From contig NZ_JAAMFI010000001.1 of the NCBI RefSeq assembly GCF_018437225.1, forward strand, positions 248,001-312,000: a stretch of 64,000 nt of DNA, read 5' to 3'. The notes beneath the pieces are model-generated. The model was not told where the DNA came from, ran no database searches, and worked only from the letters and a program-made list of their open reading frames with translations. The DNA is from Fructobacillus papyriferae (lineage in GTDB: Bacteria > Bacillota > Bacilli > Lactobacillales > Lactobacillaceae). Made by a program: the position numbers and the translations under genes. Below are positions 42,031 to 51,363 of this stretch, piece after piece (positions within the stretch are counted from its first letter, which is position 1; each line of letters opens with the position of its first letter).

Positions 42031-43032
42031 TTAAAAGAAAATCTTGATCAACAAAACGGCCAAAACAACTTGAGCCAACCCAACGAAGAAGCCAAATGAC
42101 AGGAACTTCACGCCTGATTTTCTAATCACCGACCACTTCAGGTTCAACCCGATGGCGGCTAAGTTGACGACACCAAAAAATGAGGATAGTTGATGAGCCA
42201 GTTCGTGGATAGCGTTTGGCAAAGTAACCAAGGAATTCAAAACGAGCAAAAGAACAAAAGCAATTAAATACCAAGGTAAGAGTATGATTTTCGTCTTTTC
42301 GTCGCTCTTCTCCCCTGCTTTTTCAGCCGATTTCTTGGCAATCGTGGCAAAGGACAACACAACCACCACGAGAAGCATGACCCGAAGCAACTTGAAGAGA
42401 GTGGCAAAGGTCACCACGTTCGGATTGATCAAGGCAGCTGTTCCAACCACTTGACCAACGGACTGAACCGTTCCACCGACCAAAGCCCCCTTTAACAAAT
42501 TATTGCCGCCAAAGAGTGCTTGGCTCAAAGCTGGCAGAGTCAAAAGCAAGAGCATTCCAGTCAATGAAACCGTGGCAACGGCCGTTCGCCGATCGTCGTC
42601 TTTAGCCTTAATAGAAGGGGCTACTGCAGCGATGGCCGAAGAACCACAAACCGCGTTGCCTGCGCCCATGAGCATGCTTTCTTTCAGCGAAACATGGAAA
42701 ACATAGCGACCGAGCAAAAAGACTGTCCCGATCACCAGTGCCATGTTTACTAGGATAAAGAAGACACCTTGAAAGCCAAGCTGACCGATGGTTTTGAAGG
42801 TTAAGGTCGAACCGAGCAAAGCAATTCCAATCTCAATTGGATACTTTTCGGACCACTTCACACCAGCCGCATAGCTGTCATTGGTGAAAATTAAATTCCC
42901 CAGAAGAATTCCCAAGATCATGGCAATGCCTTCTGCCCCAACTTGTGGCAAGAATTTGGCTAAGCCTTGTGAAATGGCTGAGAGAATCAGCACTAAGATG
43001 ATTCCCTGAACCTGTGATTTTTTGATTTTCAT
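42031..43032 (-). CDS. yeiH: YeiH/UPF0324-family putative sulfate exporter
   Basis: 333 residues, about ten hydrophobic segments. LGILLGNLIF and MLMGAGNAVCGSSAIAAVAP (about 128-147) are the repeated signature of the PSE/YeiH family; VGGTVQSVGQVVGTA is the second copy. In enterobacteria yeiH neighbours a LysR gene; here no regulator is adjacent. Transport of sulfate is only a family label. Single gene on the minus strand. Confidence 0.85.
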   Translation of the reverse strand: MKIKKSQVQGIILVLILSAISQGLAKFLPQVGAEGIAMILGILLGNLIFTNDSYAAGVKWSEKYPIEIGIALLGSTLTFKTIGQLGFQGVFFILVNMALVIGTVFLLGRYVFHVSLKESMLMGAGNAVCGSSAIAAVAPSIKAKDDDRRTAVATVSLTGMLLLLTLPALSQALFGGNNLLKGALVGGTVQSVGQVVGTAALINPNVVTFATLFKLLRVMLLVVVVLSFATIAKKSAEKAGEKSDEKTKIILLPWYLIAFVLLLVLNSLVTLPNAIHELAHQLSSFFGVVNLAAIGLNLKWSVIRKSGVKFLSFGFFVGLAQVVLAVLLIKIFF

Positions 43033-43207
43033 AAGCGATCATCCTACCTAGATTCGTTTTATTATGACGAAGTTCATTAAACACCTTCTAGCCTATGATT
43101 TCAAGTTTCTTTGAAGATCCTTTGATGATTCTGTTACACCTTTTTAATCGCAGTGTTTCATGGAATTGATATAATAAAAGCAATCTTATACTGGCTCGGA
43201 GGACAGC

Positions 43208-43906
43208 ATGGCAATTAACACCCTTATTTTTGATTTGGATGATACTCTACTTGACTTTCGTGGAGGAGAAAGTCAAGACATTAAGATGCTTTTGGGCAAG
43301 CATTTAGGGCTTAAAGGAAAAAAGCAAGACCAGGCGTTGGCCGTCTATCAAAAAATTAACAAGGGCCTTTGGTCCGCTTATGAACAGGGGGCGATTAATC
43401 AGCAAGACATCTTTAGGAGACGCTTTCAAGAAACATTGGCAGCGCTTCAGCAAACTGGTCAGGCGGATCCTCAAGAAATCGAGCGCGAATATGCCTTTTT
43501 ACGCGACCATAATTACCGAATACTAAAAGGCGCAAAGGAATTATTACAAAGCCTTGCCGGTCATTACACCCTTTTTGCCGGGACCAATGGCCAAGAAGAA
43601 ACCCAGATAAGGCGGCTAAGAGAAACTGGCTTATTTGAGTATTTTGATGCGGTTTTTACTTCGCAAGGATTAAACGTGGCAAAACCAGATCCTGACTTTT
43701 TTGACCAAATTTTTGCGGCTCACCCCGCAATGAAACGTGAGGAAACGCTGATGATTGGCGATGGCCTTCAATCTGATATTCGTGGTGGTCAAAATGCGCG
43801 CATTCAAACGGTTTGGGTTAACCTCCGCGACCAGGTGCTTCCAGATGATCTAAAACCAACAAAAATCGTTTTCTCGCTAAAAGAATTACAAGAATACCTG
43901 GCTTAA
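43208..43906 (+). CDS. HAD-superfamily hydrolase (YjjG/YfnB-like)
   Basis: 232 residues. Motif I DLDDTLLDF (Asp10 nucleophile, Asp12), helical cap to about residue 95, motif II GTNGQEE, motif III Lys in VAKPDPDFF, motif IV GDGLQSDIRG. YjjG-type members dephosphorylate (pyrimidine) nucleotides, including non-canonical ones, but the substrate is not certain here. GGAGGACAGC precedes the ATG. Confidence 0.87.
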   Translation: MAINTLIFDLDDTLLDFRGGESQDIKMLLGKHLGLKGKKQDQALAVYQKINKGLWSAYEQGAINQQDIFRRRFQETLAALQQTGQADPQEIEREYAFLRDHNYRILKGAKELLQSLAGHYTLFAGTNGQEETQIRRLRETGLFEYFDAVFTSQGLNVAKPDPDFFDQIFAAHPAMKREETLMIGDGLQSDIRGGQNARIQTVWVNLRDQVLPDDLKPTKIVFSLKELQEYLA

Positions 43907-43910
43907 GGCA

Positions 43911-43947
43911 AAAAGAGCCTCCCGAATTATAACGGGAGGCTCTTTTT
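43911..43947. terminator. Bidirectional terminator
   Basis: AAAAAGAGCCTCCCG / CGGGAGGCTCTTTTT perfect hairpin between convergent genes. Confidence 0.9.
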
Positions 43948-43955
43948 AATCGCAA

Positions 43956-44612
43956 TTATTGAAAAACGTCCTTAATCTCTTCGTCACCAGAAGTAAAGGC
44001 AACGATCTGATTTTTCTTTTCTTTTTGGTGCAAAGCGGCGACAATCATCAAGGCAACATCCGCCCGACTAACGGATGAAGCGTAATCATGGGCGCCTGAC
44101 AAGATCCCTACACGGCCACTGGCGGCTTCGTCGGTTAAAGCGGTTGGCCGCAGAATCGTATAGGACAGTTTGGATTGTGTGAGCAAACGATCAGCATAGT
44201 GCTTCATCATGAAGTAAGTGTAGATGCCAGACTTAACCCAAATCTCACGATCATCAGCGCCAGCTGCCGACACCATCACGTAATGACGAACCTTGGCTGT
44301 TTCGGCAGCCTCCATTGTCTTTGCGGCACCATCCAGATCAACCTGCGTGGTTCTTGCATCGCCACCTTTTCCACCTGCTCCGGCTGAAAAGACGACTTGC
44401 TCGATCTTGTAGTCGATCATGACCTTGGCCATTTTCTCTGCCGATTGACTCAAATCAAAGAGAACGGGATTCAAACGATCCGCTGTCTCAATTGTTTCAA
44501 ATTGATTTGGATCTCTGAACCCAGCATAGACATTGTCTCCGGCCTCCACGAGATCGTTTACAACTAACTGGCCAACTTTACCGTGCGCTCCAATGACCAA
44601 TACATTTGCCAT
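43956..44612 (-). CDS. NAD(P)H-binding oxidoreductase, atypical SDR
   Basis: 218 residues. VLVIGAHGKVGQLVV (GxxGxxG) at the N-terminus, VVFSAGAGGKGG and YFMMKHYAD in the middle: the YwnB/YhfK-type NAD(P)H-binding proteins. ATG 44612 has AAGGAAG 8 nt upstream; an ATG nine bases earlier sits in that ribosome site. Related in fold to the MerR-controlled gene at 32241 but without such a promoter. Confidence 0.78.
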   Translation of the reverse strand: MANVLVIGAHGKVGQLVVNDLVEAGDNVYAGFRDPNQFETIETADRLNPVLFDLSQSAEKMAKVMIDYKIEQVVFSAGAGGKGGDARTTQVDLDGAAKTMEAAETAKVRHYVMVSAAGADDREIWVKSGIYTYFMMKHYADRLLTQSKLSYTILRPTALTDEAASGRVGILSGAHDYASSVSRADVALMIVAALHQKEKKNQIVAFTSGDEEIKDVFQ

Positions 44613-44676
44613 AGAAAACACTTCCTTTCACTTTTGACTAACTGTATTTTAACAAAATACTAACACCTTGTGAAGC

Positions 44677-45333
44677 TCAGTCCTTGAGGGTCATGACGTT
44701 TTCTTTTGCCATTCGTTTCGAGCGTATCTGATTCAAGGGTTCATCGTCTTCATAATAGCCTAGGCCAATGCCAAGAATGGGTACGCGATCAATGGGTAGC
44801 TCCAAGGCTTCTGCTAACTGTTTTGGATATTGCACGTATTGGTAAGCAGGAATCGACCCGATCTTTCGATTCGTAGCGGAAAGCATCAGTGTTTGGGCGA
44901 AGATGCCCAGGTCAACCAAGGACCAGTTAGAAAAGTTTCTTGGCAAGGTCAGATAGACGACTGCCTGTGCCTTGTATAGCTGACTACCCGCATCGCTCAA
45001 CTGATCAGAGCCATTGGCGCCAAGAGCGTCAGAAACCGATTGGAACCAATCTTTCATATTGCTTTGAGCAGGCTCTGCCCACTCGTGAATGGGTCGGTAT
45101 GGAATGACAGGATCACTTTTAATGGTTGCATCAGTGTTTAGTTCCGCATGCTTTTTTCGCATCGCTTCTAAGCGATCGCCAACCGCAACGACGGCGCCAA
45201 CCTCTTGGGCATTCACCCAGGACGGACTGCTCTGTGCTTCTTCGATTAGATCAAAGAGCGCCATTTCTGGCAATGCTTTGTCCGAAAAGGAACGGACCGA
45301 GTGCCTTGTTTCGAGAACTTTTTCAAAATCCAT
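44677..45333 (-). CDS. Nitroreductase-family protein
   Basis: 218 residues, FMN-dependent fold. RHSVRSFSDKALPEMALFDLIEEAQSSPSWVNAQ at the start binds FMN phosphate. A C-terminal GIGLGYYEDDEPLNQIRSKRMAKENV is typical. Acts on nitro compounds or quinones in related bacteria. The ATG at 45333 follows AAAGGAGT; the longer reading enters the upstream promoter region. Confidence 0.85.
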   Translation of the reverse strand: MDFEKVLETRHSVRSFSDKALPEMALFDLIEEAQSSPSWVNAQEVGAVVAVGDRLEAMRKKHAELNTDATIKSDPVIPYRPIHEWAEPAQSNMKDWFQSVSDALGANGSDQLSDAGSQLYKAQAVVYLTLPRNFSNWSLVDLGIFAQTLMLSATNRKIGSIPAYQYVQYPKQLAEALELPIDRVPILGIGLGYYEDDEPLNQIRSKRMAKENVMTLKD

Positions 45334-45405
45334 ACTGACTCCTTTCTTCGTTCGCCTCCATTTTGAACTTCTTTTGCGCATTTTTCAAATAACGTTCAAT
45401 GAAAT

Positions 45406-45436
45406 CAGAAAAGGGCGCCTATCGGCACCCTTTTGA
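45406..45436 (-). terminator. Terminator of pyruvate oxidase gene
   Basis: Minus strand AAAAGGGTGCC / GGCGCCCTTTT hairpin. Confidence 0.8.
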
Positions 45437-45454
45437 TAAGTCAACTTATTCAAT

Positions 45455-47272
45455 TTACAGTTTGACACCGTATTCTTCGAAGAATTCAGGCAAAGTCTTT
45501 AACGATTGTCCGCCATAGTCGTCTAAGAAATCACGGAGATTCTTTGGTTGCTCCAAATCTAAGTTAGCGTTGTAGCTTGGGTTGACACTTTCGACGAAGT
45601 GGTCCCCTTCTTGCTGCAACTGAAGTTCTTCAACGGGCAATGTCCGTTCGTCTGAAATCTTCACATCGATCAAAAATGGTCGACCAGCTTTAGTGACCTC
45701 AACCGCCCGGTCAAAAGCGGCCCTCAAGTCAGCGGGATCGCGGATTTCGATTCCTTCGACCCCCATACCATCGGCAATCTTGGCAAAGTTCTGATCCGCC
45801 AATTGAATTCCCGAATGGTGCATTGGCACGTCATCTTGTTCTGATTTAATAAAGTTTAACGTTGTGTTCGATGTGATCACGTTGATGATTGGTAACTGAT
45901 ATTTCTTTTCCGTGATCAAATCTTGCATGATCATCGAGAAGGCACCGTCCCCTGCGACTTGAATCGCCTGACGATCAGGATAAGACATCTTAGCTGCTAA
46001 AGCACCTGGTAATCCTGTTCCCATCGAAGCAAAAAGCGCCGAGATCACCATCTTTTGATCCTTTGAGACGTGAAGGTGGCGAAAGGCGTTGATGATGTTA
46101 TCGCCCACATCGATTGAGAAGACCGCGTCTTTTTCGGCAATCCGATTAATTTGCTTATAGATGGCGGCGGGCTTAATTGGGGCCGTTTGGTCTTCTTCTT
46201 TTGCCAACATATACTCGCGCCAGTTCTTATTATCAGCAATGGCTGCCTGCATGAATGGTCGCGCTGGTACTTGCTCAGCCTTTGCTAAGGCAGCCCGGAC
46301 AAAGGCTGTTGCGTCTGCCCAAATCCCCAAATCCAAATCATGGTGGCGACCGAGTTCAACACGATTATTATCAACCTGAATGAACTTAAATTGGTGGGTT
46401 TGGTAAATCAAATCCGCAAATGGGAAGTCGGCTCCGATCGTAATCAGCAGATCGGCACTGGCCATGATTTCGTCAGCAGCCTTGTGAGCGGCACGGTTGG
46501 ACATGCCCAGGTTTCCTTCATATGACTCATCAATGTGCCCTTTAGCCAAGCCGGTCATAACGATCGGAATCTGTAACTTCTTGGATAATTCAATGATGGC
46601 ATCGCCGCCATCTTCAATCCCACGGCCAACATGAAAGACGGGTCGTTTAGCCTTTTGGACCATATCCAAGAACTCTTCGATTTCGGCAGCGGTTGGTTCG
46701 ACCTTTGGTGCTTCCTTGATGTCACTAGAACCATGGGAACCGTATGGCAAATCTGGAATTTGTTCATAGCCCAAATCATTTGGAATAATGACGACGGCAA
46801 CGCCTTTGTGTTCATAGGCCTCCCGAATGGCTTGATCGACCACGTGTGGTAGCGATTGGGCGGTCATCACCGTGCGGCAGTAAACGGACACATCTTCAAA
46901 AATTGGGTCTTCATTAAATTCCTGGAAGAAGTGCGTGTTCATCACACCAGTTCCGGTTTGACCGACCAAAGCCAAAACAGGCGCATGGTCTTCTCTGGCA
47001 TCGTAGAGACCAGTCAAAAGATTCGTGGCACCAGGTCCGGCTGAACCAAAGGCGACCCCAATCTTACCGGTCAATTTGGCATCGGCCGAAGCGGCCATGG
47101 CCCCCACTTGTTCATGACGAATTTGGACATACTTTAACCGATCCTTTTCATCGGCTAATGCGGCCATTGTGGAATTGAAAGAACCCCCTGGGTAACCGTA
47201 GAGGTGGTCGACACCCCAGTTTTCCAACACTTTTAACATTGCGACGCTTGCTGGGACAGTATTTTCTGACAT
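45455..47272 (-). CDS. pox: Pyruvate oxidase
   Basis: 605 residues, the length of lactobacillus pyruvate oxidase. TPP/FAD enzyme converting pyruvate, phosphate and O2 to acetyl phosphate, CO2 and H2O2. WGVDHLYGYPGGSFNSTMAAL, catalytic Glu54 in IRHEQVGAMA, FGSAGPGATNLLTGLYDAREDHAPVLAL, and the TPP-binding GDGAFSM...N motif near 430-460. The Pox-type HEQVGAMAA and C-terminal LPEFFEEYGVKL argue against acetolactate synthase. Promoter at 47303-47331 with a weak cre-like overlap. Confidence 0.88.
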   Translation of the reverse strand: MSENTVPASVAMLKVLENWGVDHLYGYPGGSFNSTMAALADEKDRLKYVQIRHEQVGAMAASADAKLTGKIGVAFGSAGPGATNLLTGLYDAREDHAPVLALVGQTGTGVMNTHFFQEFNEDPIFEDVSVYCRTVMTAQSLPHVVDQAIREAYEHKGVAVVIIPNDLGYEQIPDLPYGSHGSSDIKEAPKVEPTAAEIEEFLDMVQKAKRPVFHVGRGIEDGGDAIIELSKKLQIPIVMTGLAKGHIDESYEGNLGMSNRAAHKAADEIMASADLLITIGADFPFADLIYQTHQFKFIQVDNNRVELGRHHDLDLGIWADATAFVRAALAKAEQVPARPFMQAAIADNKNWREYMLAKEEDQTAPIKPAAIYKQINRIAEKDAVFSIDVGDNIINAFRHLHVSKDQKMVISALFASMGTGLPGALAAKMSYPDRQAIQVAGDGAFSMIMQDLITEKKYQLPIINVITSNTTLNFIKSEQDDVPMHHSGIQLADQNFAKIADGMGVEGIEIRDPADLRAAFDRAVEVTKAGRPFLIDVKISDERTLPVEELQLQQEGDHFVESVNPSYNANLDLEQPKNLRDFLDDYGGQSLKTLPEFFEEYGVKL

Positions 47273-47302
47273 AAGACATCTCCTGTTTCGTTGTTTAAAC
47301 TC

Positions 47303-47331
47303 AGTATAGTCTTTTGTGTCGCCATTGTTAA
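47303..47331 (-). promoter_or_regulatory. pox promoter
   Basis: Minus strand TTAACA (47326-47331), 17-bp spacer, TATACT (47303-47308). The -35 overlaps a cre-like CGAAAGCATTAACA with two mismatches to consensus, so catabolite control is possible. Confidence 0.55.
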
Positions 47332-47618
47332 TGCTTTCGGTCAGTTAGGTCATGTGGGTCGTTGACTCGAATCGAAACCGGGAGTTGTTTGGCCAATTGT
47401 TCCCTTAATTCCAGCATTCTAGCAAAGGAAAAGTGTTGTAAAGAGCGAATTTGCCTTGAAATGGTGGCATGGCCTACCCGGCCCCACTCAAAAAAAACGT
47501 TAACCTGATCAGAAAAGGGCTGATAGACCAAATAGATCTCATAAAGCGTATTTGCTTTCTTTAAAAAAAGTGGCTGTATGGCTTGCAAAAGCTCAGCGCT
47601 CAGTTCGGTAGTGTCCAT
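47328..47618 (-). CDS. Small conserved protein of the Y-polymerase operon
   Basis: 96 residues, not recognised with confidence. Soluble, mixed alpha/beta: LLQAIQPLFLKKANTLYEIYLVYQPFSDQVNVFFEWGRVGHATISRQI. Start 47618 has AAAGGAG upstream and overlaps the YolD-like gene by 26 nt. As third gene in a LexA-controlled unit it is probably an accessory of the polymerase (inference). The pox promoter lies in and just after its end. Confidence 0.55.
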   Translation of the reverse strand: MDTTELSAELLQAIQPLFLKKANTLYEIYLVYQPFSDQVNVFFEWGRVGHATISRQIRSLQHFSFARMLELREQLAKQLPVSIRVNDPHDLTDRKH

Positions 47619-48003
47619 GTTGCTCCTTTGCAAAACGAATTTCTTGCCAGTCGAAGGCGTGACCATCCAGGTAAAAGCCCTCCGGAAAAAAACCACTGAT
47701 ATGGCCTTCTTGTATGGGAGGAATCTGATTATCGCGATTCACTGTGCTTTCTTGAACTTGCACCAATCGGCTGTGTTCATAAGCCAAGCGGACTTGTTCT
47801 TGAATCTGCTGCAGACTCTGCTGCTCAGCCCAAATCGCTTGGTCCGCTTGTGCTTCTTGGCGTGCTTCCTGTTTTAATTTAGCGGTATGGTCAGACAAAA
47901 AGAAGCCGTTCCACTTGATTTTACCCCGTTCGCGATAATCGTTTTTGAAATACTGCCGAACCATTGGCAGCCATTCCTCTTCTGTCAGAAAATCTTTAGT
48001 CAT
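47593..48003 (-). CDS. YolD-like accessory protein
   Basis: 136 residues. The segment YRERGKIKWNGFFLSDHTAKLKQE (about 21-44) resembles the RGxIKWxPF core of YolD-like proteins, which pair with UvrX/UmuC-type polymerases in Firmicutes. A glutamine-rich coiled region follows. Start 48003 overlaps the polymerase stop by 8 nt, so the two are translationally coupled. The family call rests on that motif and the context. Confidence 0.6.
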   Translation of the reverse strand: MTKDFLTEEEWLPMVRQYFKNDYRERGKIKWNGFFLSDHTAKLKQEARQEAQADQAIWAEQQSLQQIQEQVRLAYEHSRLVQVQESTVNRDNQIPPIQEGHISGFFPEGFYLDGHAFDWQEIRFAKEQHGHYRTER

Positions 48004-49333
48004 AAGCGTTCCCTCCGTTATGGCCGCCAACAAGACCAGCTCGTTCGATTGCCCGGCCGCCCCGCTCAAGCGATAGACTACGGACAATGGCAGCCGCTCC
48101 AAAGCGTTTCCGGAGCTGATCGACGACTTGATCAACTGGATCTTGTGGTTTTCTTTGATCCTCTTTTGGTTCATCAAAAAGTGAAAGGGCCTGCACTTTG
48201 TCTGGGCCAAGATCAGCCATTGTAACCCCAATATGCCGAACAGCTTGTCCATTCCAGTAACGGGTAAATACCCCTTCTAGAACGCGCATCATGACTTTTG
48301 TCTGATTGGTTGGTTCAATCCGAACGGTCTGATGCAACCCCGTCTGTCGGTCGTGACGCTCATCAAAAGCAATCTTTTCTTGACCATAGCCGAGATACAG
48401 ACTAACGAGACCAGCCTGAACCCCATGTGCGCGCAAACGCGAAGCAACTTGGTCTGCCATCTCTAAGATCACCACGCGAATGCTTTCGCGATCTTGGTAA
48501 TTATAAGGTAAAACTTGTGAGTTTCCGTACGATTTATTTTTAATCTGAATTGATTCGGCTAGATCGGACCGGTCAATTCCCCAGGAAAGCGCAAAAAGCT
48601 GCTCACCCATGAGACCTAACTTTTTCTTCAGCACATAGGGATTATAATGAGCTAAGTCGCCGACTGTATTGATCCCCCAAGCGTTCAATTTTTTGGCTGT
48701 CTTTCGACCAATTGACCAAACACTTGAAAAATCTGTCACGGGCCAAAGCTTGTCCGCTACGTTCTCATAGTGCCAAGTGGCTAGCAAATGTTTGGCTTTC
48801 TTCGCTTCCAGATCAAGCGCTAATTTCGCTAACACTGGACTATCACCAATACCAATGGAGAGGTAGATCCCCATCTCGTTACGAACGTCTTGTTGAATTT
48901 GCTTTGCCAAAGCCTCTGGTGAATCGGCAAAAAGTTGCCAAAAATCCGTCACGTCCAAAATTGACTCGTCAATCGAATAGGGTAATAAATGCGCATCATC
49001 AACATAGCGCTTGTAAATCGCGTTGATCTCCAGGTTCTTTTGAATATAGAGATTCATTCGTGGTTCGGCTTTGACCAAACCAGGGTGATCTGGCACGGCG
49101 TACTGCCGGGTCACATTGGAAATCCCCAGCTTTTTCTTGGCCATTGGCGAAGAAGCCAGGACTAAACCACCCTTGAGATTTTCTTGATGCGACATGACCA
49201 CTAGCATCGCTTTTAATGGATTCAACCCTCGTTCCACGCATTCGACGCTCGCATAAAAACTCTTTGAATCGATCAAGAAGATGACACGGCGTGCTTCCTC
49301 TTCATAAATTTTATTAATCGGGTCATTTAGCAT
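47996..49333 (-). CDS. Y-family DNA polymerase (UvrX/UmuC-like), SOS-inducible
   Basis: 445 residues. Catalytic metal residues in VIFLIDSKSFYASVE (Asp and Glu near 21-30) and SIDESILDVTDF (near 120-131), little-finger domain after about 250. Bypasses DNA lesions at the cost of fidelity. ATG 49333 follows CAGGAG with 6 nt. The promoter is filled by a perfect LexA/DinR box, so it is a direct SOS gene. Followed by the YolD-like gene and a 96-residue protein. Confidence 0.88.
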   Translation of the reverse strand: MLNDPINKIYEEEARRVIFLIDSKSFYASVECVERGLNPLKAMLVVMSHQENLKGGLVLASSPMAKKKLGISNVTRQYAVPDHPGLVKAEPRMNLYIQKNLEINAIYKRYVDDAHLLPYSIDESILDVTDFWQLFADSPEALAKQIQQDVRNEMGIYLSIGIGDSPVLAKLALDLEAKKAKHLLATWHYENVADKLWPVTDFSSVWSIGRKTAKKLNAWGINTVGDLAHYNPYVLKKKLGLMGEQLFALSWGIDRSDLAESIQIKNKSYGNSQVLPYNYQDRESIRVVILEMADQVASRLRAHGVQAGLVSLYLGYGQEKIAFDERHDRQTGLHQTVRIEPTNQTKVMMRVLEGVFTRYWNGQAVRHIGVTMADLGPDKVQALSLFDEPKEDQRKPQDPVDQVVDQLRKRFGAAAIVRSLSLERGGRAIERAGLVGGHNGGNAYD

Positions 49334-49367
49334 GTCGAACTCCTGTTGAACCAAAGTTGCTCTTTCA

Positions 49368-49396
49368 ATTATACGAACATCTGTTCGTATTTTCAA
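49368..49396 (-). promoter_or_regulatory. SOS promoter: LexA (DinR) box between -35 and -10
   Basis: Minus strand TTGAAA (49391-49396), 17-bp spacer, TATAAT (49368-49373). ATACGAACATCTGTTCGTAT (49371-49390) is an inverted repeat with 9-bp perfect arms carrying the CGAAC-N4-GTTCG DinR core. It occupies the whole spacer. Confidence 0.9.
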
Positions 49397-49398
49397 GA

Positions 49399-49446
49399 AA
49401 AAAGATGGTGACTTCCACCTTAAAGGCAGTAAGTCACCATCTTGAC
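49399..49446 (-). terminator. Terminator of the glyA-fthC unit
   Basis: Minus strand ATGGTGACTTA / AAGTCACCAT hairpin followed by T-run. Confidence 0.8.
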
Positions 49447-49448
49447 CA

Positions 49449-50009
49449 TCACTTATGAATTGTAAGTAGTCGACCGACTGGCTGATCCCAGTCATCAAAT
49501 TGCCAGTTACAGGTCGTCATTTCCGGTAAAACAAGTGCCATGGACGCACCAGAATAATCGACCAATAAACGATCATAATACCCGCCGCCAAAACCAAGGC
49601 GGCGCCCGCTTTTGGAATCAAAAGCCAATCCAGGCACAAGGATTAAGTCAATATTTTTTAAGGGCACGACTTGCCCACCGACTAACTCTTGAATACCAAA
49701 AGGACTCGTTTGCCAGCTTGCTTGTTCGTCTAACCGGACAAATTCCAGCCGCTTGTTTTCTTTGACAACAGGCAAGACCACTGTTTTGCCTTCTTTTTTA
49801 GCTTGCTCCATAATGCCTTGCGTCTCGAGCTCAAATGAAAGCGAAACGGTCGTAGCAAGACAGCTTGCCTCCCGCCAAGCCTTTGTGGCAAATAGCTGCT
49901 GATACAACAGTTGTTCCTCCATTGCTTTTTGATGAGGGGCTGTCATTGAAAAAGCTTTTAACCGTTTTTTCTGCAACGAGCGAGCTTCTTTTTTTGATAA
50001 AATCGTCAT
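49449..50009 (-). CDS. 5-formyltetrahydrofolate cyclo-ligase
   Basis: 186 residues. RLGFGGGYYDR (about 136-146) is the family's ATP/folate-binding signature. Converts 5-formyl-THF, an inhibitor of serine hydroxymethyltransferase made by SHMT itself, to methenyl-THF. It lies 25 nt downstream of glyA, and the pairing makes metabolic sense. The gene ends in a strong terminator. Confidence 0.9.
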   Translation of the reverse strand: MTILSKKEARSLQKKRLKAFSMTAPHQKAMEEQLLYQQLFATKAWREASCLATTVSLSFELETQGIMEQAKKEGKTVVLPVVKENKRLEFVRLDEQASWQTSPFGIQELVGGQVVPLKNIDLILVPGLAFDSKSGRRLGFGGGYYDRLLVDYSGASMALVLPEMTTCNWQFDDWDQPVGRLLTIHK

Positions 50010-50034
50010 AAAAAGCCCTTTTTAATAAGTCTGC

Positions 50035-51267
50035 TTATGGCATTGGATGCAACATAGCAAGTCGTTCGGCATCTTGCTTGATTTGCTTCAAAACTTTTGT
50101 ATCCGCTGGATTTTCCAGTGCGCCCACGATCAACCGGGCCACCTTGCGGCAGTCAGCGGCATCAAAGCCACGACTCGTAATCGCCGGTGTTCCAATTCGA
50201 ATGCCTGAAGTAACAAATGGCGAGCGTTTTTCGTTCGGCAGTGCTTCCTTATTGGTCGTAATCGACACACTGTCTAAAAGCTCCTGCGCTTCTTTGCCGG
50301 TCAAGCCAGTGGCAGTCAAGTCTAAGTTAAACAGGTGGTTGTCGGTACCACCTGCAACAACACGAATCGTTGGGGCTGCATTAAAAACAGTTACCATGGC
50401 CTTGGCGTTTTCAATCACTTGCTTGGCGTAGTCCTTGAATTCCGGACGCAAGGCCTCACCGAAAGCGACAGCCTTCGCTGCGATGACGTGCTCGAGCGGG
50501 CCACCTTGCGATCCTGGGAAAATCGCCGAATTCAACTTCTTAGCATACTTTTCTTGTGACAAAATAACCCCACCGCGTGGTCCACGCAAGGTTTTGTGCG
50601 TCGTTGACGTCACAACATCTGCGATTCCAACTGGATTTTGGTGTAGGCCAGAAGCCACCAGCCCTGCAATGTGAGCCATATCCACCATCAAAAAAGCGCC
50701 CACTTCATCCGCAATGGCCCGGAACTTTTTAAAATCAATCAACCGCGAATAAGCCGATGCGCCAGCCACAATCAACTGTGGTTGAACGGCTAAGGCTTTT
50801 TCTCGGATGGCCTCGTAATCCAACTGTTCAGTTTCTGGGTCTAGGCCATAGGTTTCCGAATGGTAGACCTTTCCCGAAAAGGAGACCTTGGCCCCGTGAG
50901 TCAAGTGCCCGCCGGCTGCTAAGTCCATACCTAAAATTGTGTCCCCAGGTTTCAAAAAAGCCATATAAGCCGCTGCATTCGCCTGAGAGCCAGAATGCGG
51001 TTGAACATTGGCGTACTCAGCGCCAAACAGCGCTTTCAATCGATCAATGGCCGCCTGTTCAATCACGTCAACGTACTCGGTACCGCCATAATAGCGTTTG
51101 TAGGGGTACCCTTCTGCATATTTGTTCGTCAAAACAGAGCCCTGGGCCGCGCGAACAGCCTTCGAAGCAAAATTTTCAGAAGCAATCAGTTCAATCGTAC
51201 GATTCTGTCTTGCTTCTTCTTGTTCAATTCCTGAGAAGACCAAAGGGTCTTGTTCCATAAAAGTCAT
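50035..51267 (-). CDS. glyA: Serine hydroxymethyltransferase
   Basis: 410 residues. PLP enzyme interconverting serine and glycine with tetrahydrofolate. PLP lysine Lys225 in [27 protein letters not shown] at 50-62; QPHSGSQAN at 89-97; ATNHLF-type [24 protein letters not shown] precedes the ATG. TCGGTATACT at 51348-51357 (minus) is the probable -10. The leader carries a small hairpin. Confidence 0.95.
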   Translation of the reverse strand: MTFMEQDPLVFSGIEQEEARQNRTIELIASENFASKAVRAAQGSVLTNKYAEGYPYKRYYGGTEYVDVIEQAAIDRLKALFGAEYANVQPHSGSQANAAAYMAFLKPGDTILGMDLAAGGHLTHGAKVSFSGKVYHSETYGLDPETEQLDYEAIREKALAVQPQLIVAGASAYSRLIDFKKFRAIADEVGAFLMVDMAHIAGLVASGLHQNPVGIADVVTSTTHKTLRGPRGGVILSQEKYAKKLNSAIFPGSQGGPLEHVIAAKAVAFGEALRPEFKDYAKQVIENAKAMVTVFNAAPTIRVVAGGTDNHLFNLDLTATGLTGKEAQELLDSVSITTNKEALPNEKRSPFVTSGIRIGTPAITSRGFDAADCRKVARLIVGALENPADTKVLKQIKQDAERLAMLHPMP

Positions 51268-51302
51268 CGGCTTTTCTCCTACGTCAATGTGATCCGGACA
51301 AC

Positions 51303-51357
51303 TGACTACGCACCATTGCGCAAGTCATGCAAAAACTTTCTTTTTTTAGTATACCGA
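51303..51357 (-). promoter_or_regulatory. glyA -10 box and leader hairpin
   Basis: Minus strand TCGGTATACT (51348-51357) without a clear -35. Then in the leader TGACT / AGTCA enclosing CGCA / TGCG (51303-51327) with small internal loops. No known riboswitch recognised. Confidence 0.4.
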
Positions 51358-51363
51358 GTTTTT

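Noticed and set aside
45437-45448. TAAGTCAACTTA as a further MarR site
   Set aside because: It matches the palindrome pattern but lies just past the pyruvate oxidase terminator, away from an obvious promoter. Kept out of the operator set.
45455-47272. Acetolactate synthase (alsS) as identity of the 605-residue TPP enzyme, tempting because alsD is in the window
   Set aside because: Length, the WGVDHLYGYPGGSFNS start, the HEQVGAMAA context of the catalytic Glu and the C-terminal LPEFFEEYG end all fit pyruvate oxidase, and the gene is far from alsD.
50024-50037. ATAAGTCTGCTTAT near the glyA stop codon as an operator
   Set aside because: Imperfect in the inner bases and overlapping coding sequence; likely chance.
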